Assembly (NCBI RefSeq): GCF_001570365.1
Contig: NZ_BBYK01000042.1
Span: 1 to 64,000, forward strand
Length of the DNA stretch: 64,000 nt
Direction: 5' to 3'
Origin: Microtetraspora fusca
GTDB taxonomy: Bacteria > Actinomycetota > Actinomycetes > Streptosporangiales > Streptosporangiaceae
A program made the position numbers and the translations under genes. The stretch's first letter is position 1, and every line of letters begins with the position of its first letter. Below the pieces are notes generated by a model. That model saw nothing but the letters and a program-made list of their open reading frames with translations, did no database searches and was not told where the DNA came from. Below are positions 33,615 to 44,613 of this stretch, piece after piece.

Positions 33615-34858
33615 ACGTCCTGGAGATCACCCGGTTCGCCGTACGCGGCCTGACCGCGAACAAGATGCGCAGCATCTTGACGATGCTCGGCATCCTCATC
33701 GGCGTCGCGGCGGTGATCCTGCTCGTCGCGGTCGGCCAGGGCTCGTCGGACGTGATCAAGCAGCGCATCCAGAGCCTGGGCGCGAACACGCTCACCGTCT
33801 CCGCGTCGTTCTCGGGCGGGTTCGGCGGCCCGGCGGGGCGCGGCGGCGGTGGCGCGGCCGGCCCGCGCACGCAGGCGCGCGGCCTCACCCTTGAGGACGC
33901 CCGCGCCATCGCCTCCTCGGGCGACGCGCCCTCCGTCAAGAGCGTCTCGCCGCTCGTGACCTCCTCGTCCGCCACGACGACGTACGAAGGAGCGAGTCAC
34001 AGCATTTCCCAGGTCGTCGGTACATATCCGAGCTATTTCGAGGCGACCAACAAGTCGGTGACCTCGGGGGCGTACTTCACGAACCAGGACGTCACGGCGG
34101 TCCGCAAGGTCGTGGTCATCGGGAAGACGGTCGCCGACGAGCTGTTCGGCCAGGTCGATCCGGTGGGCAAGAAGGTCAACATCCAGGGCGCCGGGTTCAC
34201 GGTCGTCGGGGTGCTCAAGGAGTCGGGCTCGACCGGCGGCCAGGACGCCGACGACGTCGCCGTCGCCCCGCTGCCCGCCGTGCAGCAGAGCCTGACCGGG
34301 TATGGCTCGCTGGGCGGCATCGTCGTGCAGGCCACGAGCGCCGAGACGACGGACGCGGCCGAGGCGGAGATCACCGCGATCCTCGACCAGCGGCACGAGA
34401 TCACGGGGAGCGCGACCGCGGACTACCGGATTCTCAACCAGGCCAGCCTGCAGGAGACGGTGACCGAGGCGACCGGGACGTTCACCGTGCTGCTCGCGGC
34501 GGTGGCGGCGATCAGCCTGCTCGTCGGCGGCATCGGCATCACGAACATCATGCTCGTCACCGTCACGGAACGGACCCGCGAGATCGGCATCCGCAAGGCG
34601 ATCGGCGCTCCCCGGGGCGCGATCCTCGGCCAGTTCCTCATCGAGGCGACCCTGCTCAGCCTGGTCGGCGGCCTGCTCGGGGTCGGTGTGGCCGTCGCCG
34701 GGAGCCGGTTCACCATCGCCGGGGTGCAGCCGGTCATCGTTCCGCAGTCGATCGTGCTGGCTCTCGGCGTCTCGGTCGCCATCGGCCTGTTCTTCGGCAG
34801 CTATCCCGCCAACCGCGCCGCCAAGCTGCGCCCGATCGAGGCACTGCGCTTCGAGTGA
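33611..34858 (+). CDS. MacB-like ABC permease
   Basis: A 415-residue FtsX/MacB-type permease: helix 1 at about 20-41, a large extracytoplasmic domain (about 45-285) that carries a Gly-rich insert near residues 70-90, then three helices with the hallmark NIMLVTVTERTREIGIRKAIGA between them. Ends with PANRAAKLRPIEALRFE, the usual MacB C-terminus. With the ATPase and adaptor it forms a mechanotransmission-type exporter; the substrate is unknown. Confidence 0.93.
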   Translation: MNVLEITRFAVRGLTANKMRSILTMLGILIGVAAVILLVAVGQGSSDVIKQRIQSLGANTLTVSASFSGGFGGPAGRGGGGAAGPRTQARGLTLEDARAIASSGDAPSVKSVSPLVTSSSATTTYEGASHSISQVVGTYPSYFEATNKSVTSGAYFTNQDVTAVRKVVVIGKTVADELFGQVDPVGKKVNIQGAGFTVVGVLKESGSTGGQDADDVAVAPLPAVQQSLTGYGSLGGIVVQATSAETTDAAEAEITAILDQRHEITGSATADYRILNQASLQETVTEATGTFTVLLAAVAAISLLVGGIGITNIMLVTVTERTREIGIRKAIGAPRGAILGQFLIEATLLSLVGGLLGVGVAVAGSRFTIAGVQPVIVPQSIVLALGVSVAIGLFFGSYPANRAAKLRPIEALRFE

Positions 34859-34900
34859 CCCCGCGTGGTGACCGAGACGAGCACCAGACCAGGAGATGAG

Positions 34901-35572
34901 ATGAGCAGAGCGAAGGCCGGGGCGCACGGGCCCGAGGCCGAGATGCCGGCGGCGGAGTTGCTGGACACCTCGCCGTTCGGCGACGAGCCCGAAACGGAGC
35001 CTGAGGCGCGGCCGGCCAGGCGGGGGATGTCGAAGGTCACCCTCGTGCTCGGCGCCGGCGTGGTGCTCATGGCGGGCGTGCTCATCGGCATCCAGGCCCA
35101 GAAGGCGTGGGGGACCGCGTCCCCGTCCGGCGCCGCGTCCATGACGGGGACCGGCGCCGCGCGCGGGCTCGCCGGGGGCTTCGGCGGCGGCACGGGCCGC
35201 GGCTTCGGCGGCGGCATGCCCGGTGGCTTCCCCGGGGGCGGCCAGGGCTCCCAGCGGGGCCAGGGCTCGCAGGGGCAGGACGGTCAGGGCCCACAGGGGC
35301 AGGGCGGTCAGGACCAGCCCGGCAGAGCCGGATCGTCCGGCGGCATGACCGTCGGCACGGTCAAGCTCGTGGACGGCGCCAAGGTCTACGTCCAGACCGC
35401 GGGCGGCACCATCGTCACGGTCAGGACCGGCGGCGACACGAAGGTGCAGGTCACCAAGGCCGGAAAGGTCGCCGATCTCAAGGTCGGCGGCCAGGTCGTC
35501 GTCACCGGCCCCACTGACGAGGAAGGCGCGGTGGACGCCACCTCGGTCGTCCAGAGCTCCAGGAACCGCTAG
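34901..35572 (+). CDS. Single-span protein with Gly-rich linker and OB-like C-terminal domain
   Basis: A 223-residue protein starting at ATG 34901, supported by GGAG 5 nt upstream. Acidic cytoplasmic N-terminus (1-45), one helix (about 48-66), a Gly/Gln-rich linker (about 85-145) and a small beta-rich end (GTVKLVDGAKVYVQTAGG, VADLKVGGQVVVTG) like DUF5666 domains. Its place between the exporter and the regulator suggests an accessory role in export. Confidence 0.7.
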   Translation: MSRAKAGAHGPEAEMPAAELLDTSPFGDEPETEPEARPARRGMSKVTLVLGAGVVLMAGVLIGIQAQKAWGTASPSGAASMTGTGAARGLAGGFGGGTGRGFGGGMPGGFPGGGQGSQRGQGSQGQDGQGPQGQGGQDQPGRAGSSGGMTVGTVKLVDGAKVYVQTAGGTIVTVRTGGDTKVQVTKAGKVADLKVGGQVVVTGPTDEEGAVDATSVVQSSRNR

Positions 35573-35648
35573 CGAGAGCCGGCCCGTACGCCCCCCCGCC
35601 GGCCCTGGCGGCAGGGACGCGGACCGGCCCCCGAAGGGAGAACACCAG

Positions 35649-36312
<664 letters not shown>

Positions 36313-36338
<26 letters not shown>

Positions 36339-37815
36339 GATCAAGCGGCGGCTCGCCCGCACTCCTCTCTGGCTCCGCCTGGTCGGGGCCACGCTGCTGC
36401 TGGTGACGCTCGCGGTCGCGCTCACCGGCGGCTTCGCCGTGCAGTTGCTGCGCGGCTATCTGATCGACCGGGTGGACCGGCAGCTCACGGTCTTCACCCG
36501 ACTCAAGGCCGCCCCGCAGGGGGACCAGGACCGGGTGACGCCGACTCCCGGCGGGACGCGGCCCCAGCGGCAGCCGGGCTTCTACTACATCGTCCTGCTG
36601 GACGCGCAGGGCAACGCCGTACGGACCGTGCAGGAGCCCCCGAACGTCGATCCGCCCGTCCTGCCCCGGCTCACGGCCGGCGTCACCGAGCGGATGCGCC
36701 GTACGCTGTTCACCGCCGACTCGCACTCCGGAGGGCGGTGGCGCGTGGTCGCCATCGGCGAGCCGGGCGGCGTCACCCGGGTCGTCGCGGTCAGCCTCGC
36801 CGACATCGACGGGACCGTCTCCCAGCTCGTCGTCATCGTGGCCGGGGTCGGCTTCGGGGTGCTCGTCGCGCTCGGCCTGGCCTGCTACTGGCTCGTACGG
36901 CGCAGCCTGCGCCCCCTCGGCGAGATCGAGCGCACGGCGCAGGCGATCGCGGGCGGTGACCTCTCCCGGCGGCTCCCGCTGCGGCACCGCCGTACGGAGA
37001 TGGGACGGCTGGGCCGGGCGATCAACGGCATGCTGTCCCAGATCGAGTCGGCGTTCCGCGACCGCGAGAAGTCGGAGGCGATGGCGCGCCAGTCCGCGTA
37101 CGACGCGCGGCGGTCCGAGGAGCGGATGCGCCGGTTCGTGGCCGACGCGTCGCACGAGCTGCGCACCCCGCTCACGTCGATCCGCGGGTTCGCCGAGCTG
37201 TACCGGCAGGAGCGCTCCCAGGACCCGGCGGTGGTGCTGCGCCGGATCGAGGACGAGGCGGCGCGGATGGGCCTCCTCGTGGACGACCTGCTGCTGCTCG
37301 CCCGGCTGGACCAGCAGCGCCCGCTGGAACGGCTGGCCGTGGACGTGCTCAGCCTGGCGGCGGGAGCCGTGCTGGACGCGCAGACGCTCGCACCGGAACG
37401 CGAGATCGACTTCGTCCGGCTGGACGGCTCCGACGGCCCGGTGAAGGCGCTGGGCGACGAGCACCGGCTCCGCCAGGTGATCGGCAACCTGGTGGGCAAC
37501 GCCCTGCGGCACACCCCGCCCGGCACGGCCTTCCGGGTCGGGGTGGGGACGCTGCCCGACGACGGCTCCGGAGGCGGCGGGACGGTCCTGATCGAGGTGG
37601 CCGACGAGGGGCCGGGCCTGCGCGAGGAGCAGGCCGAGCGCGTCTTCGAACGGTTCTACCGCGCGGATCCGGCGCGCAGCCGCGCCGACACGGGCGGGAC
37701 GGGGCTCGGGCTGTCCATCGCGGCCGCCATCGTGGAGGCGCACGGCGGCACCATCACGGCCGAGTCCCCGCCGGGCGGGGGAGCCGTCTTCCAGGTCCGC
37801 CTCCCGGCCTGCTGA
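36313..37815 (+). CDS. Sensor histidine kinase (second copy)
   Basis: A 500-residue kinase paralogous to that at 26885: helices about 21-45 and 171-195, a shorter divergent sensor loop, HAMP with the same RRSLRPLGEIERTAQAIAGGDL signature, H-box DASHELRTPLTS with H281, N-box NLVGNALRHTPPG and G-box GGTGLGLSIA. The cytoplasmic halves of the two kinases are much closer to each other than the sensor loops, so they likely read different signals. Confidence 0.94.
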
Positions 37816-37949
37816 GACGCGTCCGGACCCCCGCGACTCCGGTTGCCGGACCGGCTTACACACACCGCATCGCCTTTTGCCCGGCTTTGTGCCAGAAAGT
37901 TCTTGTATTTCGGCATTTAGCGGGGGCCGGTGCGGGAAGGTCCGTGGGT

Positions 37950-39722
37950 ATGCCGGGCGGTACGGGGCTGCTCGAAGCCCTTGCAGCGCTGCGACGTCAA
38001 CTCGACCACGACCTGTTCCCCCTGGAGATCGGGGACGTCGCTGCGGACCGGCGCGCCCTCAAGGAGCTGACCGGGCAGCTCGACGACTACCTGCTGCCCC
38101 GGCTGACCGCCATCGACGCGCCCCTGCTGGCCGTCGTCGGCGGGTCCACCGGCGCGGGCAAGTCCACCCTGGTCAACTCCATCGTCCAGGCGGACATCAC
38201 CGAGCCCGGCGTGCTCCGGCCGACCACTCTCGCGCCCACCCTCGTGGCCGGTCCCGAGGACGCGGACTGGTTCATGTCCGGCCGCGTGCTGCCCACTCTG
38301 CCCCGGGTCACCGGGCCGGGGCCGGGCCAGCCGGGCACCCTGAAGGTGGCCGTGGTGCGGGCGCTCACGCCGGGGCTGGCGCTGCTCGACGCCCCCGACA
38401 TCGACTCCGTCGTCACCGCCAACCGCGAGCTGGCCGCGCAGCTCCTCGCCGCCGCCGACCTGTGGTTGTTCGTCACCACCGCGGCCCGCTACGCCGACGA
38501 GGTCCCCTGGAGCTTCCTGCGCAGCGCCCGGGAACGCAGCACCGCCCTCGCGATCGTGCTGCAGCGGGTCCCGACGGAGGCGATGGCCCCGATCACCGCC
38601 GACCTGGAGCGCCTGCTCCGGGAGAACGGGCTGGCCGGGACGCCCCTCTTCGGCATCCCCGAGCTGGTCCTCCCGTCGGAGCGGGCCAGGTTGCCGGCCG
38701 AGGCCGTACGTCCGGTCACCGACTGGCTGGGCGCCCTGTCGGCCGACGCGCGATCCCGCGCCCGGGTGGTACGCCAGACGCTGTCCGGCGCCCTGGACAG
38801 CCTCGTCGTCCGGGTGCCCGTCCTCGCCTCGCACGTGGAACAGCAGCGGCAGGGTGTCGCGAGCCTGCGCGACGTCGCCGTGAAGTCGTACGACTCGGCG
38901 ATGTCGGCCTTCAACGAGGGGATGCGCGACGGCTCGCTGCTCAGGGGCGAGGTGCTCGCCCGCTGGCAGGAATTCATCGGCACCGGCGACCTGATGCGCG
39001 CCCTGGAGTCCCGGGTCGGCTGGGTCCGCGACCGCGTCGTCGCCTTCATCAGGGGACGTCCCGCCCCCGACCGGGAGCTGCGGGTGGCGCTGGAGAGCGG
39101 CGTCGAGGCGCTGATCCGCTCCTCGGCGGAAGGCGCCGCCGAACGCGTCGTGGAGTCGTGGCTGTCCATGCCCGCGGGCCGTGACCTGCTCGAACGCGCG
39201 GGCGTCGCCACGGCCGGACGGCTCGGCCGCGCGTCGCCCGATCTGCGCGCCACCGCCGCCGCGGAGGTGCGCGCCTGGCAGGGAGAGGTGCTCGACCTGG
39301 TACGCACCGAGGGCGCGGACAAGCGGATCGCGGCCCGGGCCGCCTCCTACGGCGTGAACGGCCTCGGCCTGCTGCTCATGTTCGGCGCCTTCGCGTCCAC
39401 CGGCGGCATCACCGGCCTGGAGATCGGCATCGCGGGCGGCACCAGCGTGGTGAGCCAGAAGCTCCTTGAGGCGATCTTCGGCGACCAGGCGGTGCGCATC
39501 CTGACCTACGAGGCGCGCCAGGCCCTGGGCCGACGGGTCCGGGGCGTCCTGGACCGGGAGCTGGCCCGGTTCACCGACCTGCTCGACGGCCTCGTCCCGG
39601 ACGAGGAGATCCCGGAGCGGCTGCGGGCCGCCGCCAGAGTCGTGGAGGAGCGGAAGCGGGAGATACCGGTCGCGGCGGTCCCGGGCGGCGGGGAGAGCGG
39701 GCCCTCCGGCGGTACGCGGTGA
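37950..39722 (+). CDS. dynA: Dynamin-like GTPase (DynA-type)
   Basis: About 590 residues. GTPase domain: P-loop GGSTGAGKST (64-73), switch Thr region RPTTLAP and LLDAPDID. A long helical stalk follows, then a hydrophobic segment (YGVNGLGLLLMFGAFAS, about 468-490) for membrane insertion and a basic C-terminal helix. In Streptomyces, an adjacent pair of dynamin-like proteins (DynA/DynB) stabilises FtsZ rings during sporulation septation; length and pairing match. ATG 37950 has GGGAAGG 9 nt upstream. The stop overlaps the second GTPase gene. Confidence 0.75.
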   Translation: MPGGTGLLEALAALRRQLDHDLFPLEIGDVAADRRALKELTGQLDDYLLPRLTAIDAPLLAVVGGSTGAGKSTLVNSIVQADITEPGVLRPTTLAPTLVAGPEDADWFMSGRVLPTLPRVTGPGPGQPGTLKVAVVRALTPGLALLDAPDIDSVVTANRELAAQLLAAADLWLFVTTAARYADEVPWSFLRSARERSTALAIVLQRVPTEAMAPITADLERLLRENGLAGTPLFGIPELVLPSERARLPAEAVRPVTDWLGALSADARSRARVVRQTLSGALDSLVVRVPVLASHVEQQRQGVASLRDVAVKSYDSAMSAFNEGMRDGSLLRGEVLARWQEFIGTGDLMRALESRVGWVRDRVVAFIRGRPAPDRELRVALESGVEALIRSSAEGAAERVVESWLSMPAGRDLLERAGVATAGRLGRASPDLRATAAAEVRAWQGEVLDLVRTEGADKRIAARAASYGVNGLGLLLMFGAFASTGGITGLEIGIAGGTSVVSQKLLEAIFGDQAVRILTYEARQALGRRVRGVLDRELARFTDLLDGLVPDEEIPERLRAAARVVEERKREIPVAAVPGGGESGPSGGTR

Positions 39723-41512
39723 GGCTGAAGCGGAGAAGGGGCGCGGTCTCCCTGGACGACCGGCTCACGGCGCTCGCGGAGGCGGCCGATCTGGCGGAGG
39801 GGCGGCTCGGGCACCCGCTGGTCGAGCGGGCCAGGGCCGTGGTGGCCCGGGCGGGCACGCGCAGCGGGCTCTCCGTGGACCACACCGCCGTCGCCCTCGC
39901 CGGAGCGACCGGCAGCGGCAAGTCGTCGCTGTTCAACGCGCTGGCGGGCACGCCGCTCGCCGACGTGGGGGTGACCCGGCCGACGACCGCGCACGGCCAG
40001 GCCGCGCTCTGGGACGGGGGCGGTGCGGGGCCGCTCCTGGACTGGTTCGAGGTGCCCCGGCGGCACTCGGTGGACGGCGGCGACCTCTCCGGGCTCATCC
40101 TGCTCGACCTGCCGGACCACGACTCGATCGAGCTGGCCCACCGGCTCGAGGTCGATCGCCTGGTCGCCGTCGTGGACCTGCTCGTGTGGGTGCTCGACCC
40201 GCAGAAGTACGCGGACGCGGCCGTGCACGAGCGGTATCTCCGGCCGCTGGCCCGGCACCGGGACGTCATGCTGGTCGTGCTCAACCAGATCGACCGGCTG
40301 CCGCGTCCCGCCGTCGGCCGCTGCCTGGCGGACCTTCGCGCGCTCCTGGCCGCGGACGGCCTGTCCGGCGTGCGGATCGTGGCCGTGTCGGCGCTGACGG
40401 GCGAGGGCCTGCCGGAGCTGCGCGAGGCGCTGTCCAGCCTGGTGTCCCGCCGTACGGTGTGGGCGGCGCGGCTCGCCGCCGACGTCGCCGCGGCGGCCAC
40501 CGTCTTGGCCGGGGTCGAGGACGGCGCTCCCGAAGCGGCCCCCGGCGCGGCGACGCCGTTCCGGAGACTCGGTACGGTGCCGCCGCAGCGGCGGGCGGCC
40601 GAGCGCTCCGCGCGTTGGCAGACCGGCGAGCGGCCGAGGCGGTGGGGGCGGCCGCCGCGCCGGCCGGGAGAGGCGTCCCCGGAGATCCCCACGGTGCCGC
40701 CCCCCGGGCTCCCCGAAGGGAGGCGGCGGACCGGGCCGTCGCCCGGCGCCCTGGAAGAGGCGTTGGTCGAGGCCCTGCAAGAGGCGGCGGCGGTGCCGTT
40801 GGTCGTCCAGTCCGTGGCCAAGGCGCACCGGCACCGGTCCGTGGCGGCGACGGGGTGGCCGGTGACCCGCTGGCTGCGGAGGCTGCGCCCCGACCCACTC
40901 CGCCGGCTCCACATCGGAGGCATCCCCGGTACGCCGGGACGGACGTCCGTGCCCGCGGCGACCGCCGTCCAGCGGTCGCAGGTGGACACCGCGATCCGGG
41001 AGGTGGGCGCGCAGGCCGCCCGGGAGACGCCCGAGCCGTGGGCGGCGGCCGTCCGGCACGCGGCCCGCTCGCACCGCGGCGAGCTGGCGGACGAGATCGA
41101 CATGGCCGTGGCCCGGACGTCCCTCGGCGTGTCGCGCCGGCCGCGGTGGTGGCGGGCCGTTGGAGCGCTGCAGTGGTCGGTCTTCGCCGTGCTGGTGGCC
41201 GGGGCCGCCTGGCTGCTCGCGCTGTTCGCCGTCGCCGCGCTCATGCTGCCCCCGCCGCCCACGCCCAAGGTGGGCGAGGTGCCGTGGCCGACGGTGCTGC
41301 TGGTCGGAGGCGCGATCGTGGGGGTGGCCGTCGCCCTGGTGAGCCGGCTGGCCGCCTGGGTGGGCAGCCGGCGCAGGGCGCGCCGGGCCGCCCGCGTCCT
41401 GCGCGCGAGCATCGCGGCGGTCGCCCACCGCCTGGTGCTCGTCCCGGTGAGCGAGGAACTGGACCGCTACCGCCGCTTCCTCGCGCTCATCACGATCGCG
41501 CGATCACGCTGA
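39719..41512 (+). CDS. dynB: Dynamin-like GTPase with two membrane helices (DynB-type)
   Basis: A 597-residue GTPase: P-loop GATGSGKSS (62-70), switch RPTTAHG, LLDLPDHDS for the DxxG box and LNQID for the NKxD box (Gln replaces Lys). A basic Pro-rich linker (about 270-350), a helical stalk and two transmembrane helices (about 480-503 and 520-545) follow. It starts at GTG overlapping the upstream stop (GTGA), implying a stable two-protein complex at the septal membrane. A general membrane-remodelling role is the alternative. Confidence 0.75.
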   Translation: MRLKRRRGAVSLDDRLTALAEAADLAEGRLGHPLVERARAVVARAGTRSGLSVDHTAVALAGATGSGKSSLFNALAGTPLADVGVTRPTTAHGQAALWDGGGAGPLLDWFEVPRRHSVDGGDLSGLILLDLPDHDSIELAHRLEVDRLVAVVDLLVWVLDPQKYADAAVHERYLRPLARHRDVMLVVLNQIDRLPRPAVGRCLADLRALLAADGLSGVRIVAVSALTGEGLPELREALSSLVSRRTVWAARLAADVAAAATVLAGVEDGAPEAAPGAATPFRRLGTVPPQRRAAERSARWQTGERPRRWGRPPRRPGEASPEIPTVPPPGLPEGRRRTGPSPGALEEALVEALQEAAAVPLVVQSVAKAHRHRSVAATGWPVTRWLRRLRPDPLRRLHIGGIPGTPGRTSVPAATAVQRSQVDTAIREVGAQAARETPEPWAAAVRHAARSHRGELADEIDMAVARTSLGVSRRPRWWRAVGALQWSVFAVLVAGAAWLLALFAVAALMLPPPPTPKVGEVPWPTVLLVGGAIVGVAVALVSRLAAWVGSRRRARRAARVLRASIAAVAHRLVLVPVSEELDRYRRFLALITIARSR

Positions 41513-41538
41513 GCGGCCCGCGCGACCTGCTCTCACGC

Positions 41539-42627
41539 TCACGTGTCCGTGGCGCGGTCGGCCTGCCTGCGGGCGGCGTCCAGCGGGTCGGGCAGTGGGT
41601 TCTTCGCGGTCTCGATCTGCCGTGGGCGACCGGCGGTCACCTCGCTGTCCTCGGCCGCCGCCTTCGCCTCCGCGGCGGCGCGCTCGGCTTCCTTGACGGC
41701 CTCGGTCCCGGCGGTACGTTCCCGCTGGTCGGGCTCGCGGGTCGCCGCCGAGCGGGGCAGCGCCTCGGTGAACGCCCGGGAGACGCCCTGCAGCGCCGAG
41801 GTGACCTCGCTCGGGATCACCCAGAACGTGTTGCCCTGGCCGTTGGCGAGCTGCGGGAGGACCTGGAGGTACTGGTAGGCGAGCATCTTCGGGTCGGGGT
41901 CGTTGCGGTGCACCGCCTGGAACACCTCGTCGATCGCCTGCGCCTGGCCCTCGGCCTTGAGGATCTGGGACGTACGCTCACCCTCGGCGCGCAGGATCGC
42001 GCTCTGCTTCTCGCCCTCGGCGGTGAGGATCTGCGACTGCCGGAGACCTTCGGCGGTGAGGATCGCGGCGCGCTTGTCCCGTTCGGCGCGCATCTGCTTC
42101 TCCATCGCCTCCTTGATGGTCTTCGGCGGGTCGATCGCCTTGATCTCGACGCGGTTCACCCGGATGCCCCACTTGCCGGTCGCCTCGTCGAGCACGCCGC
42201 GCAACTGGCTGTTGATGGTGTCGCGCGAGGTCAGCGTCTTCTCCAGGTCCATGCCGCCGACGACGTTGCGGAGCGTGGTCACGGTGAGCTGCTCCACGCC
42301 CTGGATGAAGTTCGCGATCTCGTACGCCGCCGCCCGCGGGTCGGTGACCTGGAAATAGAGCACGGTGTCGATGTCGACGACCAGGTTGTCCTCGGTGATC
42401 ACCGGTTGCGGCTTGAACGAGACCACCTGCTCGCGCAGGTCGATCAGTGGCCGCACCCGGTCCACGAAGGGGATGATGAAGTTCAGGCCGGGGCCGAGCG
42501 TGCGGTTGTACCGGCCCAGCCGCTCCACGTTGCCCGCGCGGGCCTGCGGGACGATCCGGACGGCTCGCAGCACGGTGGCGACCACCAGCACGGCGACGAC
42601 GATTCCCGCGATCAAGGACCACTCCAT
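41539..42627 (-). CDS. SPFH/band-7 (stomatin, QmcA-like) membrane protein
   Basis: A 362-residue protein: N-terminal helix (about 3-22), SPFH domain (VPQARAGNVERLGRYNRTLGPG to about 200), then Ala/Glu-rich coiled coil with ILTAEGE and AILRAEGE repeats and a hydrophilic, charged tail. These proteins oligomerise and organise membrane microdomains. AGGAG lies 5 nt before ATG. The NfeD gene is 14 nt upstream in the same operon, the standard NfeD-SPFH pairing. Confidence 0.92.
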   Translation of the reverse strand: MEWSLIAGIVVAVLVVATVLRAVRIVPQARAGNVERLGRYNRTLGPGLNFIIPFVDRVRPLIDLREQVVSFKPQPVITEDNLVVDIDTVLYFQVTDPRAAAYEIANFIQGVEQLTVTTLRNVVGGMDLEKTLTSRDTINSQLRGVLDEATGKWGIRVNRVEIKAIDPPKTIKEAMEKQMRAERDKRAAILTAEGLRQSQILTAEGEKQSAILRAEGERTSQILKAEGQAQAIDEVFQAVHRNDPDPKMLAYQYLQVLPQLANGQGNTFWVIPSEVTSALQGVSRAFTEALPRSAATREPDQRERTAGTEAVKEAERAAAEAKAAAEDSEVTAGRPRQIETAKNPLPDPLDAARRQADRATDT

Positions 42628-42641
42628 GCTCACTCCTGCGT

Positions 42642-43073
42642 TCAGTCCCGTGGGTAGACGAGGGCGGTCGCTCCCTCGATCTCGATGACGTCCACCGTGG
42701 CGCCCGCCGGGATGACGAGGGTCTCGTCGTAGGAGCGGGCCGACCACTCCTCACCGCCGATGCGTACCCGGCCGTCCCTGGCGGTCACCTCCTGGGTCAC
42801 GTACGCGGGCCGGCCGACCAGCGCGGGGACGCCGAACTTGCGGGACGGCGGCTGCGTGAGGTGGCGGCGGGCGATCGGGCGGACCCCGGCGATCCCGGCG
42901 ATGGAGGCGGCGATGAAGACGACGAGCTGGAGGCCCATGGGGACCCCGAGGGCGGCGACGCCCGCCGTGAGCAGCGCCGCGACGGCGATCAGTCCGAGGG
43001 CGGCGGTCAGGGTGAAGATCTCGGCCACTCCCAGGCCGGCGGCCAGGATCAGCCATATGATCCACGAGTCCAT
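42642..43073 (-). CDS. nfeD: NfeD-family membrane protein (short form)
   Basis: A 143-residue protein: three to four N-terminal helices (about 3-75), then an OB-fold domain (VGRPAYVTQEVTARDGRVRIGGEEWSA, then GATVDVIEIEGATALV). It is the short NfeD without the ClpP-like protease domain. First gene of the NfeD-SPFH operon, with GGAGG 7 nt before ATG. It partners the SPFH protein in membrane organisation. Confidence 0.92.
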   Translation of the reverse strand: MDSWIIWLILAAGLGVAEIFTLTAALGLIAVAALLTAGVAALGVPMGLQLVVFIAASIAGIAGVRPIARRHLTQPPSRKFGVPALVGRPAYVTQEVTARDGRVRIGGEEWSARSYDETLVIPAGATVDVIEIEGATALVYPRD

Positions 43074-43125
43074 TTTTTCGCCTCCAAAGCGATAAACGGA
43101 TCCCGTTTCGTAGGGGTTCCTGCTT

Positions 43126-44424
43126 TTACGTTAACTCTGTATGGGCGACACCTGATGTTTCAAGATTCGGTGGAATCATCGGGCTGATGAACGCGCGCAC
43201 CGGTCCCGGCTCGCGGAGCGCGCTGCCCTTCAGCCACTCGTACCAGGAGAGTTGCCAGTAGCCCCAGCCGTTGTTCCACTCCAGCTCGCGGTCGGTGCCC
43301 GTGACGATGACCGGATCACCGCGCAGCGCGTTGTCGTAGAACCACGTGGCCTGGTCGGGGCGGGCGTTCACGCAGCCGTGGCTCACGTTGGCCCGACCCT
43401 GCGCCCACACGTTGTTCTTGGCGTGCACGTATTCGCCGCTGTTGGAAATCCGCACCGCGTGGCCGATCATCACGTCGTAATACTCGGGATCACCTTTCTT
43501 GCGGCCCGGCGAGACCATGCGGACCGGATCGCCCTTCTCCATCGTCAGGTGGATGCCACTGGTGGTGGTGTACTCCCTGGTGGTGGCCATGCCGGCGCTG
43601 ATGGCCATGTGCTGGGCGACCACGCCGTCCCGGCGCACCACCATCTGGTGGGCGCGCGTGTCGACCGTGCTGACCATGCGCCGCCCGACGGAGAACGCGG
43701 TCGTGCGGTCCGCCGTGCCGTACGTGCCGGGGGCGGCGCGTACGCCCGCGAGGTGGGCGGTGAAGACGACGCTCTGCCGGGCCGGCCACAGCTTCCTGGT
43801 GCGGAACACGACCTGGCTGTCGCCGAACCAGTGCCACGCGCCGTCCACCGGCCCGCTGTACGACGTGGAGTACGCCCGGGTGTCCTGCTGGCCGTACGCC
43901 GCCGGGGTGTCGAGCGGGGCGGCACGGACCTCCAGGGCCCGCTCAACCGCCCGCCGGTCCTCGACGGGCCGGTCGAACGTCAGGATGATCGGCATCCCCA
44001 CGCCGACGGTCTCCTGGTCGTTCGGGGTGACGGAGAGAACGTCGAACGCGTGCCGCGGGCGCAGGGTGCGGAACCGGCCCGTGATGCGGGTGGTCGCGCC
44101 GCCGGAGGCGGCCGCCGTGGCGTTCACGACGTACTGGGTGTCGGGCGCCAGCATCCAGTCGGAGCGCCACACGGTGTGGGAGGCGTTGAACGTGCCCGGC
44201 ACGGCGACGTCGCCCGCGTACGCGCTGAGCGCGGTCAGCGTGCCGTCGTGCGCCGTGACGACCAGCCCCTTGTCCGGCCGGGCGGCCGAGGCGTCCGGCG
44301 CGGGAGACATCGTGATGCGCGGCATCGCGCGCGGACGCTCCGGTGGGGGCAGGGCCGAGCACGCGGCGAGGAGGAGCAGCGCCGCCGTCGCGAGGAGAGC
44401 CGTCGTCCACGCCGCGAACCGCAT
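43126..44424 (-). CDS. L,D-transpeptidase lipoprotein (Ig-like domains plus YkuD)
   Basis: A 432-residue cell-wall cross-linking enzyme. Signal peptide ends in a lipobox, LAAC (Cys about 21). Two Ig-like domains (about 45-250) are followed by the YkuD catalytic domain with the active-site motif SHGCVNARPDQATWFYD (catalytic Cys). The C-terminal WYEWLKGSALREPGPV tail matches mycobacterial LdtMt2-type enzymes. It forms 3-3 peptidoglycan cross-links and resists most penicillins but is hit by carbapenems (family knowledge). GAGGAGG lies 10 nt before ATG. Confidence 0.93.
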   Translation of the reverse strand: MRFAAWTTALLATAALLLLAACSALPPPERPRAMPRITMSPAPDASAARPDKGLVVTAHDGTLTALSAYAGDVAVPGTFNASHTVWRSDWMLAPDTQYVVNATAAASGGATTRITGRFRTLRPRHAFDVLSVTPNDQETVGVGMPIILTFDRPVEDRRAVERALEVRAAPLDTPAAYGQQDTRAYSTSYSGPVDGAWHWFGDSQVVFRTRKLWPARQSVVFTAHLAGVRAAPGTYGTADRTTAFSVGRRMVSTVDTRAHQMVVRRDGVVAQHMAISAGMATTREYTTTSGIHLTMEKGDPVRMVSPGRKKGDPEYYDVMIGHAVRISNSGEYVHAKNNVWAQGRANVSHGCVNARPDQATWFYDNALRGDPVIVTGTDRELEWNNGWGYWQLSWYEWLKGSALREPGPVRAFISPMIPPNLETSGVAHTELT

Positions 44425-44613
44425 CCGCCGCCTGCCTCCTCGGTGCCCGATCCAGGTGCCGCGCCGTGGACCTTCCCGGCTCGCCGCGTCCGCCGGGGCG
44501 GCTCCTCACGGCGGCGCCGGGTCACCGGGGCACCCCGGCGGACCCTCGCCGTGACGAGGATCCACGGGACGCCTTCGTCGCGCTGAGTAGCAGTATAGGT
44601 GCGGATCGTAGCC